NCBI RefSeq assembly: GCF_024713975.1
Contig: NC_091111.1
Span: forward strand, 13,827,001-13,891,000
Length of the DNA: 64,000 nt
Direction: 5' to 3'
Source of the DNA: Paralichthys olivaceus
Taxonomy: Eukaryota > Chordata > Actinopteri > Pleuronectiformes > Paralichthyidae
This document shows positions 40,108 through 53,661 of this stretch, one piece after another. Every line of letters begins with the position of its first letter. Positions within the stretch are counted from its first letter, which is position 1. The position numbers and the translations under genes are program-made. The notes below the pieces were generated by a model. It was given only the letters and a program-made list of their open reading frames with translations, had not been told where the DNA came from and did not search any database.

Positions 40108-43100
40108 TCAGGCAAAACTACTGGAGCTCAGACACCGAAACTTCTCCCTCAGAGATTGCACGATGTTGGGTTGATTCTGCTGCGGCTCGCTCCACAGGTA
40201 TTTCTCCAACTGCTCATGGTCCAGAGACCTCAGGAGGTCGCAGGAGCGCACCGGCGTGCACGGCAGACTCTGGGACTGGACGACGCCCCGATTCTGATTG
40301 GAGAGAACGGCCGAGCTGCCGTTTCTCTGCGCCGACCTGTCGTGCTCCTGCTCGCTCTCGTCCTCCGAGCGGATCTCAACGTAGTCATCGTCATCTTCAC
40401 CATTGTCCTTGAAGTTTGCCAGGTAGTTCTGAGTGGCAGTGAGTATGCTCAGCGCAGACGCCCGATTCAAGACGACCACCTGTTGGCCGTCATGTAAGGT
40501 GAGGTCTGACTGTCCCTGGGTGGACCACTCTGGGAGGCTGCTCTGGCGGCCAGCCCGGCCCAGACTCGGGCCATGGAGTCTGTCTGTGGATCGATCCACA
40601 GTGGGTCTGTTACATACGAGTCCAGACTGGTTGTTCTTCTCCTGCTCCTGGCTTCTTAGAGAGTCGGCCGACTGACAGTGAGCAGATGAGGAAGGCTTGG
40701 AGGAGGGTAAAGACGGTGCATTAAAGGACGGATGTCTCTTAATGGAACTGTACACGTGCTCCTCTTTCTCGCTCGGTGCCGGCATGCACGAACTCCACCT
40801 CTGGGAAGGTGGGGTGGTTGGTGTGGGAGGGAGAGTCTTGAGGGAGGGGATGGAGCAGGCGGAGGTCAGTCTGCGCTGTGGGGTGGAAGAGGCTCGAGCG
40901 TCCCCCACCTCGCTGACTGAGGAGACAAAGCTGGCCAGCTCTCCGTTGCTGTATGTGGAGTGGAGCCAGTCTGACTCCAGGGAGGTCTCAGGCATGGATG
41001 GGGAGGACGGCAGCCCTGGATGGGTGTGGTGTGCGGAGGTCTGACCAGAAGGACTTGTAGGATCCTTAAACATGACCTGGTCATAGAGCTGCGAGTACTC
41101 TGCTATTCTTGCACCTGAAGATAGAAAAATGGAAAAAGTAAAAAGTTTAAATGTGTTTTTTCATACAACACTGACTTATTATGAGCATATGGTTTCTTAT
41201 TTTCAAATCCAGAGAAACATTAGTATTAGTTAGTGATGAAAGTGAAACAAAACAGTAAAGTTTGTTGCGACAAAGCTCCACAGAGGAACTGTAGATTTGG
41301 ATGATCATTTTCTGTGGGATTTGATAATAGCTTCTTTGAATATACAAAAATCCAGTTTGAGTCAATCTGAGATGTGACTAATAATACTAGTTGTTTTAAT
41401 TTACCTATGGCTGCACCCCCTTGTTTCTTCTCCTCTAATATTGCTGCCAGGTCCTTCTGCTTCTTCTCAGCTCTGGCCCGACTGCAGGAGTCTCCAGGGT
41501 CCATGCTCCTCATGCGCAGCAGCTGATTGGCCTTCTTGATCTTCTGGCTGTACTGCCGTGCCATCAGGAACACCCTGTTCTTTGATTTATCCATCAGGTC
41601 CAAGGGGAAGTCAACGGACTCGCCCAGCAGGAGCGAGGAGGAGGCCAGGGGGTGGTCCAGACCTGTCAGTTCCCCTGGGAACAAACTGTGGAGATCCTTG
41701 AGGGAGTTCTCCCTTTGAGGAGCACTTCGCTGAGGGAGCTCCACCAGGTCATCGTCCTCTAGGCGGAAGCTGCCGCTGCTGAGGCGAGCCAGTCTGTTAC
41801 GGATGCTCTTCACCGAGCCTGGGAGGGGCTCTGGGGTCACAGGGAGGGGCTGGGAGTTGGGTGAAGGGCTGTGGTATTCTTCTTCTGTGGTGCCTTCACT
41901 TTGAAAATCGGGAAGGTTGATGACTGGAATGGTGAATGATGGTGTGGAGGTGATGGGTGGGGGTTTCGGCTGATGTGTTGGGAGACTCTTGGTTGGAGAG
42001 CTGACTGCATGGGCAATAATTACAGGGGGGTTCTTTTTAGGGCTGTTTTTCACTGACGGGGCTTTGGTGGGAGATTCGCTTGAGCTAACAGGGAAGGCAG
42101 CAGGAAGCCGATCAGCTTTCTTTTCATTGTTCTTGATGTAGTTTTCTAAGTCGTTCCAGATCTCGTCGACCCGCTCTGACATCTTATCCCCTTTCTGTGA
42201 GCGCTGGGAAAAGGTCTCAGATGCAGACGAGGAGGAATAATCTGGCTGTGAGGCGTCTAGTCCTTCATCCTCTCCAAAGTGGAGGCTCTCCTCAGATACA
42301 AAACCTCCAAGACTTTCCATCAGGTCCTGTTCAGAGGCCAACAGACTGTCCCTCTCCTGTTGGAGTTTATTGCCTTCATTTATTCCTTTTAGCTCAGAAG
42401 ACGGCGGTTCCCTGAAACAGATGGTGTCGTAGATGTTCTCCTCCACTATCTTAAGCTCACATGTCCCTAACGGCCTCCCGTCCTGCGTGGAGGACCGGTT
42501 GCTCTCTGAGGAACTGTCTGGTTCGATTACTGGCGCTGTGATCCCTGAAACCTCATCTACTGACCTCGCTGCCTGGCCCTGGGGACTCTTTGCATCTGTG
42601 GACGTCTCCTTCCTTGACTGACTTTCCTCTGGGTCTCTCCTGAGGAGGCCCATGCTCTTCAGATCCTCGTAGCTGATGTTGTCATAAACGTTTTCAATAT
42701 CGTCTATTGTCAGCTGCTCGGCTGAGGATGATCCAGAGATATCATTGCTTGACGATTCAGTGTGGATCACTTCCAGGTTGCTGTGACCAGCCTGGTCGTC
42801 ATCAGGGCTCTGTCGAGCTTCCGTAGCCTTCTCCCCTGCACTGCTCGCCCTCCGCAGGACTCTGCTCCCATTGGGCGGTGGGTCAACATGGACCGCAGGC
42901 ACCTGTTCGACATGCCAGCTGCAGGGACGAGCTGTCCTGGGCGACGAGGTGGCGTCGGTCCTCTCCGAGGGCGCCTCCGGTTCTGGTGCGCTGGGCTCAG
43001 TGGGAACAAACATCTGATAAATGTCCTCATCTTCGTCATCAGGCTGCATGGTTCTCTGGCGGGTGGGGAACATGGCCCGACGAGCCCGATGGTCAGCCCA

Positions 43101-46100
43101 GATGTTCCTCACTGAGTTATCACTTTCTGTGACTATGACAGAGGGAATAGGGGAGTCTGGAGGTTCCTCTGTGACCCGAGGCGTCCTGAGGAGAGGCGGG
43201 TGGTGACTCCCCTCCCTCACCAGTGATTCTCTAGCTCTCTGAAGGAAGGACAGGAGAAACAAGTTGTTGTAAATGAGGTTGAGGAATTTCAAAATCATCC
43301 AGATGCCAGTAGTTTAATTTATCCTGATTTATTTGTGCTTAATACCTGTAAGTCTGAAGAACTCATGTTGAAGGTTTTCCACTGTTCTATGCTGTCGACA
43401 GATGCCTGAGGGTTCAGCCTCTTCCTGCTGCCTTTGCCGGGGACTCTCAGCCTCTTTCCACCTCCCTGAATGCACAGTTTCACCATTAAAAACATGTTTG
43501 AAGGTGGATGCGTACAAATTGATTCTCAAATGTAATGATTATAATTTGTTTTTCAGCTTTAAACTCACCAGACCACTGTCGTCCTCGTCGTCAGCATCCT
43601 GCTGATGTGGCTCCTCTCCTTCTTCTCTGTCACTGTGGTCGTAGTGATCGCCGGGATCCAGAGATTCTTGCGATTGGTTGATGAGGCTGCGGCTGCGACC
43701 GATTGTGCCCAGAGCCAGCTGGGACACTGGAGAGAGCAGGGTGGCCCCCAGACTTGTTCTCTGAAGAGGAGACCAGTCACAGGAGATTGGATAAATAATT
43801 TCCACGAGCACGATTATTTGTATTCACGCTCCTCAACCCGGAAATGTTCCTCACTAGTAGTTTCACTCACCTTTTCACCGTCTGTGTTTGCAGCATTCTG
43901 CTTGGCATTCTTCAGTAATTTGGACAGGGGTTCTGGACATAAACCAAAACATTTATAGTGAATTCTTACAGCTGAGCAATGCAAAGTGTGTGTTTTGGAA
44001 AATTCTGTCAAGTTCTCACCTTTCCTGCGTCCTCTTCGGGGAGTTGGACCCTCCTTGGTTTGAGGAGAATCCTTCTTGTCACCATCAGGGCTGTAATGAA
44101 ACCCGGGATGATCTGGAGAAAAGAAGGAAAAGATGTCTAACAAAAAGTACATAATGTGTATTATATAATGTGTTTTTTAAACATAAATCAATTGCCACTT
44201 ACGCATTGCATCCATTTCCAAAATTGCTTGCTTGGCCTAGAATAGAAAATTTAAACGAGGTTCAGTTAAACACCTTAAATCAAGGACAAACATGATCTGA
44301 CACTAGGTGGCGCCACAACATAGATTTTAAAAGTTCAACTCTTCTCATTCAAGTGAACTTTCTCAGTGACCTTCACCTAGAAAGAAATCCTTAGTTTCCA
44401 CTTGCACATGTTCACAGACAGATGAGATATGTGATTGTGTTTGAGTGGGTGTAAATTAGTGAAGAAATCAGAGCACATGAAAGGGAAGTTAAGAAAAAGC
44501 AGGGGTTAGAAAAGATGGAAAAGAGGCGAAAGGGAGCGACATTTTCAACACATCCCACTCAAAGTCTGTTTATGTCATCAGCGAGCAAAGAGAGAGCTGT
44601 CAGGAGACTTAGTGCTTCGTACCTTCGCAGGGATTTTGGCAGGGTGGTTTTCAAGTATGAGTCTCTTCAGGTGTAAGATCCACATGCGCTTGTCTTGTTG
44701 AGATTTGGCCTGTGGGCGTCAAACATCACAGGGAAGATAATATCAGACATGCACTTTGAAAAGCAGGTGAGAGAGTTGGGATAAGCCCTTAAATTTTTGG
44801 AACAGCTGTTTCTTACATCACACACACATTATCTTTTCTTTTCAGCGCTTGCCCACAATAGTTGGGTAACAACAATGGCCGCCATTAGCCTCTGAACACT
44901 CAACGTGTCTGAGCAGCTCGTTGAGCCTGGACTCTCGACAAAACAATCAAACACCTTCAAATTAACGTCACACTTTCTGACTGCACTCTTGCACAAAGCG
45001 GCCGGTGGCTACAGTTTTGAACGTGTAATTATGTTCTCAAAAGCTGCTCTCAGACACTGTACTCCAGATAATCCCCTGACATTTTCTGGAGCAGCTTGAT
45101 GTGTGAATGTGCGAGTGAGGGTGAGTTTCTCCGGCCAGCCCCCCCTTGTAAAAACTCAAGATAATGTCCAAATGAGCCGATATGAAAAACAGCTGTATAT
45201 TACGTTCCTAACACGCAACAGACGCAGAAATGAAAAATGAAAAATAAATATATAAATAATTAAATAGTAGAAAATGCTGTGGCATAAACGTAGAAAACAG
45301 CGAGGAGAGGACTTATAATACGTTACATCCTGCCTCTGCCTGCCGAGCCGCCCTTCATATGAACACTCCGGGGATTTGTGTGTTGTTGTGAACGTGTCTG
45401 AGCAGAGAATCTCCTGCTGCTTGTTTATGTGTGAAAGACAAACTCTGGACCCCAGTCTGTGGACATTATCTGGAATTCATGTCTGAAAATGGCTCAAGTG
45501 TTTGACTTTTTCTGTGATGAATGTGTTTTCTTACCTGGACTGTGTGCTGCAGTTTGGGATTCTTGTAGTGGAACACACTGAAACTCAGTGGTTCTTTTGG
45601 AATAACTTCTACCAGCATCAGGTTACAACACTGCAACACACAAATAGGATGTCACGTAAAAAATACTGTTGCTGAGCACAGAGGTTTGTGTGTTTAGCGT
45701 CTCTTTGAGACATGTAGTGCTTCAAGCAACACGACTGACCAGGATGTGAGCCTTATACGTAAAGCTTTCTTCTCGTTTCTTGGTGATCAGCAGCAGCTTG
45801 TCGAACAGGAAGAGAGTTCTCTCGTTCTTGGCTCGCTGCAGACGAAATGTTCCTTCGAGAACCAGCTCTCCGTAGCCGATCAGATCAGGGCCTTTCCAGT
45901 TGGTCAGCTGGCTCTGGATTTCCTGTGGTGAGCACACAGAGTTAAATAATTATGTTTATTCTGACATAAACAGGAAAAACAATTGCACAATAGCTAAAAA
46001 GAATGGGAGATGAAAATATCTTGAGTGAGAAAAATAAATATTTGACCTACAGTACATAAAAAGTAAGCTAAGGTTTGGTGCAGTAAAAAACGAAAAGTGA

Positions 46101-49100
46101 AAATGAGGTGTTGCAAAAAAAGATGCCGAACATTTGTGAAAAAGAAAGAAAATGAGCAAAAGCATTCAAAAGAAGTAAAATCATAATAAAGACTAAAAAA
46201 TAACAAAAAATAAAAGTTTCTATCAATATCTATAATTTCTATCCAGACACTGTGAACCTTTCCACGCACACATTCCTGCATTCATCCGAGCATTCTGGCT
46301 CCCAGCTGATAAAAGAAACGAGCTTCCCTTTTATGTGCCCCCCCCCTTATGCAAGGCCATCATTAGCCAGTGGAAAACGCAGTGACTTGCGTCAGATGTG
46401 GGGAGGATCAGAGCTTTTTGTCTGATTCAAACTCAGAGTTCCCATAAACGTCCCATGCATCAAAACAAGAAAAAATCTGAAAACTTCTGTGTCTGTTTTA
46501 GCCATAAAGAAATAATGAGAGACGAGGCAAGCGTGCGGGACAGAAGATACATTTTTGACCTGTGAGTATGTCGTACCTGCAACCGAACAGCGTGCTCGTG
46601 CTTCCTCTTCATGTCGTTGATGTGCCAGGCCACTCGCTGCATGGTGTCTATGGCTTCCTGCACAACCTCGTAGGTCTCAGTGTCCTTCTCCATGTGGTTG
46701 GCTATCTCCTGCAAAGACAACACAGACATCGCTGGGACTTACACTTTGACACATGCATGTATGCTCACACATGAACACTTATAGTACATACACCACTGTG
46801 TGTGTTCCTGCACAGAAAAACAATCATGCATGCATCCTAATGCAAGCACATACACAGGAACATACATACTGAGAGCACCATATGTCTAAACATTTGGCCT
46901 CTCCAGTGGAGCACAGTTGCAGAATCACAAAACTATTTGCATGATAATACATAAAAACATTAGTGTCCTCTCTGTGCACTTACAAGTGGGTGCCTGCGCT
47001 TGCATTTCTGCGGGTTATGAGTAATTGTTTGTGTGATAGTGTGTGTTTTTGGAGAGAGAGACTGGAGTCAGACGGAGACAACACACTGACATACGTGCAG
47101 CAGTAGGTGGTACTTGAGGATCCTCTGCACTGGCTTGAGCAGGTAGGAGCCCAGGGGCAAGGAGTGCCGCAGAGATTCCTGGCGCTCACGGAAAAACTTG
47201 GCCAACGCCTTGTTCCTCATGCACTCGGTGAGCACAGCCACCGACCTGTGGAGGCAGAACACGGAGAACGAGATGTCAGGGACGAGAAGTAAACTGTATT
47301 TTGACAACAAAGACTAATGAGACTTTAAATGCATGTCCTCACAGACAAATATAAAAGGGGAAATTTTACTATAAAACATTAAGGAAATATTAAACTGTGA
47401 TGGGGATTATACACACGGCTGCCAGTTTACCGAGGTCACCTAGTTAAGGTATGCAGTCTGATATTATTAAAATATTATTCATTTGACTATTTGTATTACA
47501 ACTATACTGCATATGTGTGTACACGCCTGTGCACATTTACTGTATACTACAAACATGCATGCAAAATCAACTAATGATAATTCATTGACATGAGCTGTGA
47601 TATGCTGTGTTTGTATTAATTTTACAGTTTTCAACTCAGGATTAATTGGAATTAGCATTTTTTTTTGTCCTTAGAGAGCAACATTTAATTTTTGGTGCTA
47701 AACCCGTGAATTTTACAACTTTTAATGAACCACATTTACAAATCAGTGGAGCGAGTTTTGACCTATTGGTGAAGAATGAGCCTTTTTTCACTGAAAAATG
47801 GAGGCTGTGTGTGTGTGTGTGTGCGTATGCAGAGCGGAAAAAAGACAGAGAAAGACAGTTGTGAGTCGCCCCAAAACGTTCTCTCTCTTCTGTGTCTTTG
47901 TGTGTGTGTGTGTGTACGCGCATTCATGTGTATGTCTGAATTCCAGTGCAGCTCCACACAGGCCTCACATTGTTGTGGAGGAAACCTGACCTTCGAGCTC
48001 AGCATGACCATGATACATCTGCAGCCTCTGCCAGCGTTGGTGTGCAGAGTGTCTCCCTATGATTGTGTGTGTCGTGTGTGACCTTGGTTGGGGTCACCAG
48101 CTGTGGTGTGGATGTGGGCGAGGGTCTATCTCAAACAGCTGACAATGGCCTCTTCACACACACACAGACGCACGCACACGCACACAATCAGCATTCGCCA
48201 TTAGTCATCATTAACTTGTAAATAGTTCCCCCACGTGCGTTTCTTATCACTGCTCTTATCTTATGCACGGCTGAAGAAATATGGAAGCCAGAGGAGAGGG
48301 TGTGTTTGAAAGGTGCTGTATATCTTGGCATGAAGAATAGCCTCACGTTTCAGCCTATTTAATCATACACAATAGACACACTGACACAAAAAAACAAACT
48401 CAGCATTATTCCTCCTGAGCTATCCATACAGGTGTCCCACAGGGACTGCTCACACAAAGCAGAAGAAAACATTAACAGGTTTAGCTATGATAAGGTGACA
48501 TCTTTAACAGCCCCATCTGTCAGTGTGTGAGCTGTAACTCTGTCAATAGGCTACAAATAAAGGAATGGAAGGAGGGGAGAAAAAAGGAGCATGGAGGAGG
48601 GAGGGAGGGGGAGAGACCCTGCGGCACAACAGCCAGTAGACACTTTGACTCCTGCCGAGCTGCCGTCTATAGAGCGCGTCAGTCTGTCAGTGAGGGAAGA
48701 AAGGTAACGCATTGATCGACACGCACAATGAGGCCATGTGAGACGGTGGGAAGACGAGTGCGAGGAGGTGAGATCAAGACGGAACAATGACAACGAGAAG
48801 CTGGGTTTTGTACAGTGGACTGAATAAGCACCATCTCACACACACAAACACTTTAATCGCTGTCTTACCGTGGATAGTTGGTGCAGTACTGGGTGTAAAT
48901 GTGGAATTCTTCACTCTGCAAAAAAAAGAGGACAAATGAGTTCAAGTATTTCAGCATCAGGAAAAATGGTTAACTGAAGAGCAAAGTGAAGAAGAAATAC
49001 AAGATGCAGCAATGTCAGGTGATAATTGTCGGCTTTTGCGTGTGTTCCTGAAATAATGGAGGGAGATTAAGGGCTCTATTGTAACGATTTACTGTAACGA

Positions 49101-51058
49101 AGTTTACAACCATGATAGTGGAACTGTGAAGCTGTATTTAAGCACAGAGGTGTTTTGAGCTCAACATGCTAATATAAGGTTCAGCATTTCTTTTTCTTCG
49201 GGACCAAAGTTATGGACTGACCGATAAACAGATGGTAGCATTTTTTAAGCCAGCCACTAGGGGGCAATCAGGTTGGCTTCACTTTCAAGGAGCAGCTATG
49301 TTGCCATCTTTATATACAGACTATGTATTGTGTAAAAATCTGACTGACTCTATACAGGGTAGAAATTCCTCATTACAAAAATAACTTATTCTGGTTCAGT
49401 CCTTCGAAGGTCAAGATTTATCACCATTGTTTTCATTGTTATTATCGTGCATCTGCAGTGGTTTGCTGACTGGCTTCATGTTTACTGCTCTGCATGCTGC
49501 CCACAGACGAGGCTGCTCTCTCCCTGCACTGCTTCTAATTGAGAGTTGTAGCGTATGATCAGGCTGCATCCTGGCCTTTAAGTCTCTGTTGATCACAGCA
49601 GCCCCGAGTGCTCGGATTAAATGTCCCCTCATTCTTCGATGCCACCCCTTTGATTAAGATTCTTCCCACCTTGCAGGCCTCTCTGAACATCAAACCACAT
49701 CAGACGCAGCTTGACTTATCAAAGCTGGAATTAAGTTATTCTTCTCTGCTTTTCTCTCCATCAGTATATCCTCAACCCTTTTCCTTGATTTCTATTTCTA
49801 CAACACACTCTTCTCTTCCATTGCTGTCCATGCTCCCTCATTCTCCAAAGCTTTTCTCTTCATCCCTCTGTCACATGTCGCTCTCTTGGAGGCCTCAAGA
49901 TGAACCCCTCGCTGTTGCATAATGGGAAAATCTAATTGAACTCTAATTGTGTCCATAAACACTGAGGGGGGGTCGCAGGATGAGGACAGCTATCAGGAAG
50001 CGACATTGTAAACACACAGGACAGATGGCAGACAATTGTCCTGGTTCATAATGTTCACAGACATATACATACATACACATCTCTGTTCATGCTGCAGAAA
50101 ACATTCAACCTACGTATATACACACAAACAGTGTTTCCAAGCAGACTATACACACACACACACAGACATACACACACAGTTAAACTCTCATGATGTGTTT
50201 GCCTGAGGTGCTCTGTGAGAACCGTCCTAAATTGAAGAGCAGGGCTCTCCTCCTCGTCTCCAGAAGTCTGCCGCCACAAAACCAGGCCTAAACACAACCA
50301 GATGTGCCACCATCGATTTCTGATGACACACACCAACACACGCTTTTAATGCACACTCTTAATATCCCTCTGCACTGCGAACGCAAGACCGCAAAATACA
50401 TAACTGCCTCTGTGGAAGATAAATTTGTGCAGAGCATGCATGCGTGCACACGCCGACATGCAACCGCACGTCTGCGCCAACTCTTTGAACCAAACCAGGA
50501 AAGCAGCAGACCCTGAAATAACTAATCTATAATATACTTCCCTCTTAGAAATATATACAAGCTATGTTGAATCATATAATCATGACGGAAATCAAAAATA
50601 TCAAGATACAAATTACATGGAACGATTTCTACTTTTTGGAGCTGTGGCTACTAATCACAACACACAGTACAAGGAGAAAAAAGGTCAAGTCGTAGCAGCA
50701 CCCACTCATCATTTTAATGACGAGGCGATAAAGCAGCAGGTTATGGTGTTACAGGGTCGAGACCGGACCAGTCACAGTGAGTCATCAGGCAGGCACCGAA
50801 CCCGAAAGATCACCAGGGGCGAAAAAAATAAGAGATCTTGTTTTAATTGTGTTCTCTCTGCTTCAGTCAGCATGTAGCAACCCATAAAACCTTGTAAAGC
50901 CTTACTCAACGCATAGCACTGAGAGGATTTAGTCAAACAGAAGGGAACATGAGGATAGATAGCCAATTATCTGAGAGGGGGGGCAGAGATTTATAACTCT
51001 GTTCTTCAAAGAGGGCAGGGTGGTGACTCTGGGCCACACTGATTAGAAACTTATCAGC

Positions 51059-51134
<76 letters not shown>

Positions 51135-52366
51135 ACTGAGACCATTTCACAGCAATGAAACAGTGAAAGAAAGATTTGTGGTTTTCTGGTACTTAGCAAC
51201 AATGACTAACCTTCACTGACACAACCTCTTTAACCAGAAGTTAGCTTCATAAAGCCACACACACACAATTAATTGTGTGTGTTAAATTCAATCGAGCTGC
51301 ACCAAGTTTCGTGGAGGTCTGTTAAGTTGTTTTCATCTCGTTTTGCTCACAAACAAACATAGCAATCAACCAAAAAACTAACAGGGTTGAAGAAATAACC
51401 TCCCTTGTTTGTTCTTATTTAGATTCTAAAGAACATTTTCTACATCTTTTTGACACAGGATGCTCCAATAACATCACAGTGAAACCAAAGATTCATGTTT
51501 TTGCTTTGGCTCTGTTTCCCCTCAGCATTGAACTGGTATCTGAGATCCTTTAAAAACATTGTGCTCACATTGTATTTAATGTTGATAAATCCCATTGTTT
51601 TAAAGGTGTTCTGTCATTGATTCCACTCAGTAGTGGTCAGTGATTTGAGTGTTGCACGCCCCCTAGGGTCGCCAAACAGTGGGGCGTAACACGGACATTC
51701 TCTGTTGACATTAGATTTTGTGCTAACTGCTCCATTCATCAAGTCAGTTACAGGACATCAGCATCCAGGCTTGTTTATGGATCCCAGTTAATTATGCAGA
51801 GTGGCGCTGTGGGCCGCTATAAAACTGGTTTGTCAACAACAGCAGCTGCTGTATTTAAGGAGGCTGTGACTTGTTTTTTTATAAACATGGTCAGACAGTT
51901 GCTCTGTGGTATTGGGTGTAATTGCAGTGGGGAAAGGAGGGAATGTAAATTGTTTTAGAGGAAGTGCTGGAATGTGGTGTATTTATCATGGGACATAATC
52001 ATGCAATCATTTTATAAGGCATAAATGGGTGAAGAGACGGGTTGGAAGAAGGTTAGAACACACACAGAGGGAACAGTGACATGTTTTTCAGTAGAGTTGC
52101 TGAGTCCAGTTTTTTTTTTTTTTTTTTTTTTTGATGAAGTGCTGCTATTATCTCCTCCAGTAAAAAAAAAGTGATTACATATTTGGGCGGTCTTTAAAAT
52201 TCTTCTAGAGTTGTCCTTCCTCTTGCACTTAACACTGACATTCCTGTCAGTAAAGTGATGCTACTGGCTATAATAAACTTCACCGACTGTATGCAACGTC
52301 TGCATCTGACTTTTGGGAATTGGTCTCTTAAAATAACTTGTTTCTCATTTTCTGTTAGTGCATATA

Positions 52367-52407
<41 letters not shown>

Positions 52408-53580
52408 TGAGTGTGTGTGAGTGAGTAAGCGAGCGAGCCAGCTGTTTGGACAGGTTTCAACAAGCAAGGGAAGGAGTTTGCATGTGGACAGAGAGACAGA
52501 CAGTAGTACAGAGGAAATACTGAGAACCATAAAAATCCTCCGTTACGAGTAAAGTTCTGTTTCCAAAATCCCACTTGAATAAAGTTAAACACATTATAGG
52601 GATGCTGTGGAAATCCATGTGCTCCCCAGGACTGCGTGGGTTTTATCCAGCTTCCTCCCACAGGCCAAAGACATTCAGTTTGGGATTCGGTTGATTGGAG
52701 ACTAAATTGACCAGAGGTGTAAATGTGAGCATGAATGGTTATTTGTGTGTTGGCCCTGGAGTACGTGAGCATCCTGTCCACAGGTGTCCCCTGCCTCCCA
52801 CCCAACATCAGCTGGGATCGGCTCCAGCTCCCCCGCGACCCTCAAAGGAAAACGGATGGATGGATAATATATATTTTCTAATAGCAATGCTTCAAGTTGT
52901 AAGAAGAAGTTTATTATCATATCTGGTCGAGGAGAAGCTAGTTTTAATTATTAGATATAGCTGTTAAATAACGTAGTGGAGTATATTTCCCTCTGAATGA
53001 AGTGAAGTAGCATCGATAAGTCTTGAGTAAAGTACTAAAACGGAAGTTAATGTATTTAGTTACTTTCCATCAGTAGTGACGAAGAGTTGGAGGAGGTGGA
53101 GGCGTCAGACATTTTTACCTTGGATACGAAGCACTCTGCGATGGCCACAGGGTCGGCGTTACACTTCTCCAGATCGTGAAGAAGGTCCCTGAAATCCAAC
53201 ACATCCCGTCAGAGTTACCCATGAATTTCAACTTCTTTTAACAGAGAACAGATTCTGTTTCTTTTCTTCCCACCATTCTTTGTTCACAACAATCACAGTG
53301 AATTTCAGGAGCGAGAGTCACGCTGGGTGCGCGAATGAGGCCTCAGGGTGCTCGGCTCTGAACAAACGAGAAACTTCCATGAATTCAAACGGGTCCTCCT
53401 GTATGTAGTCATGTGTGTGTGTGTGTGTGGAACACCACTGCCGAAGTTATTGTTTCATGGCTGAAGCATGGCTGAAGCATGAGGTCACTGTGACCGCTTT
53501 AAACTGCTTTTACATGCTTCCTTTTACTGGCCAGGTTTTCTGCCACACAGCAGCTGAGAAATGAAGAGGTGGGACACAAG

Positions 53581-53661
<81 letters not shown>

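Larger units (their letters stand above)
44237..53118. other. plekhg1 introns between the DH/PH exons
   Basis: Apart from the exons listed under plekhg1, this DNA is intronic. It holds TG/CA-rich tracts at 47806-47823 and 47900-47915, a G-rich run at 48590-48613, a repeat fragment at 49250-49326, a very long (TG)n at 51060-51133, a T-run at 52110-52132 and a LINE-like tail at 52587-52866. The largest intron here (48916-53118) is 4.2 kb. I see no nested gene on either strand. Confidence 0.55.

Noticed and set aside
42762-43115. Open frames on the plus strand opposite the large plekhg1 exon
   Set aside because: They are shadows of the GC-rich plekhg1 coding strand and show no domain.
46329-46337. 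C-run as a possible CRISPR or structured element
   Set aside because: It is an isolated homopolymer; no spaced direct repeats are present anywhere, and the genome is vertebrate.
51060-51133. Repetitive His/Thr or Cys/Val proteins over dinucleotide tracts, here and at 8919, 53588, 55904 and 58105
   Set aside because: These are translations of (AC)n or (GT)n microsatellites, not genes.
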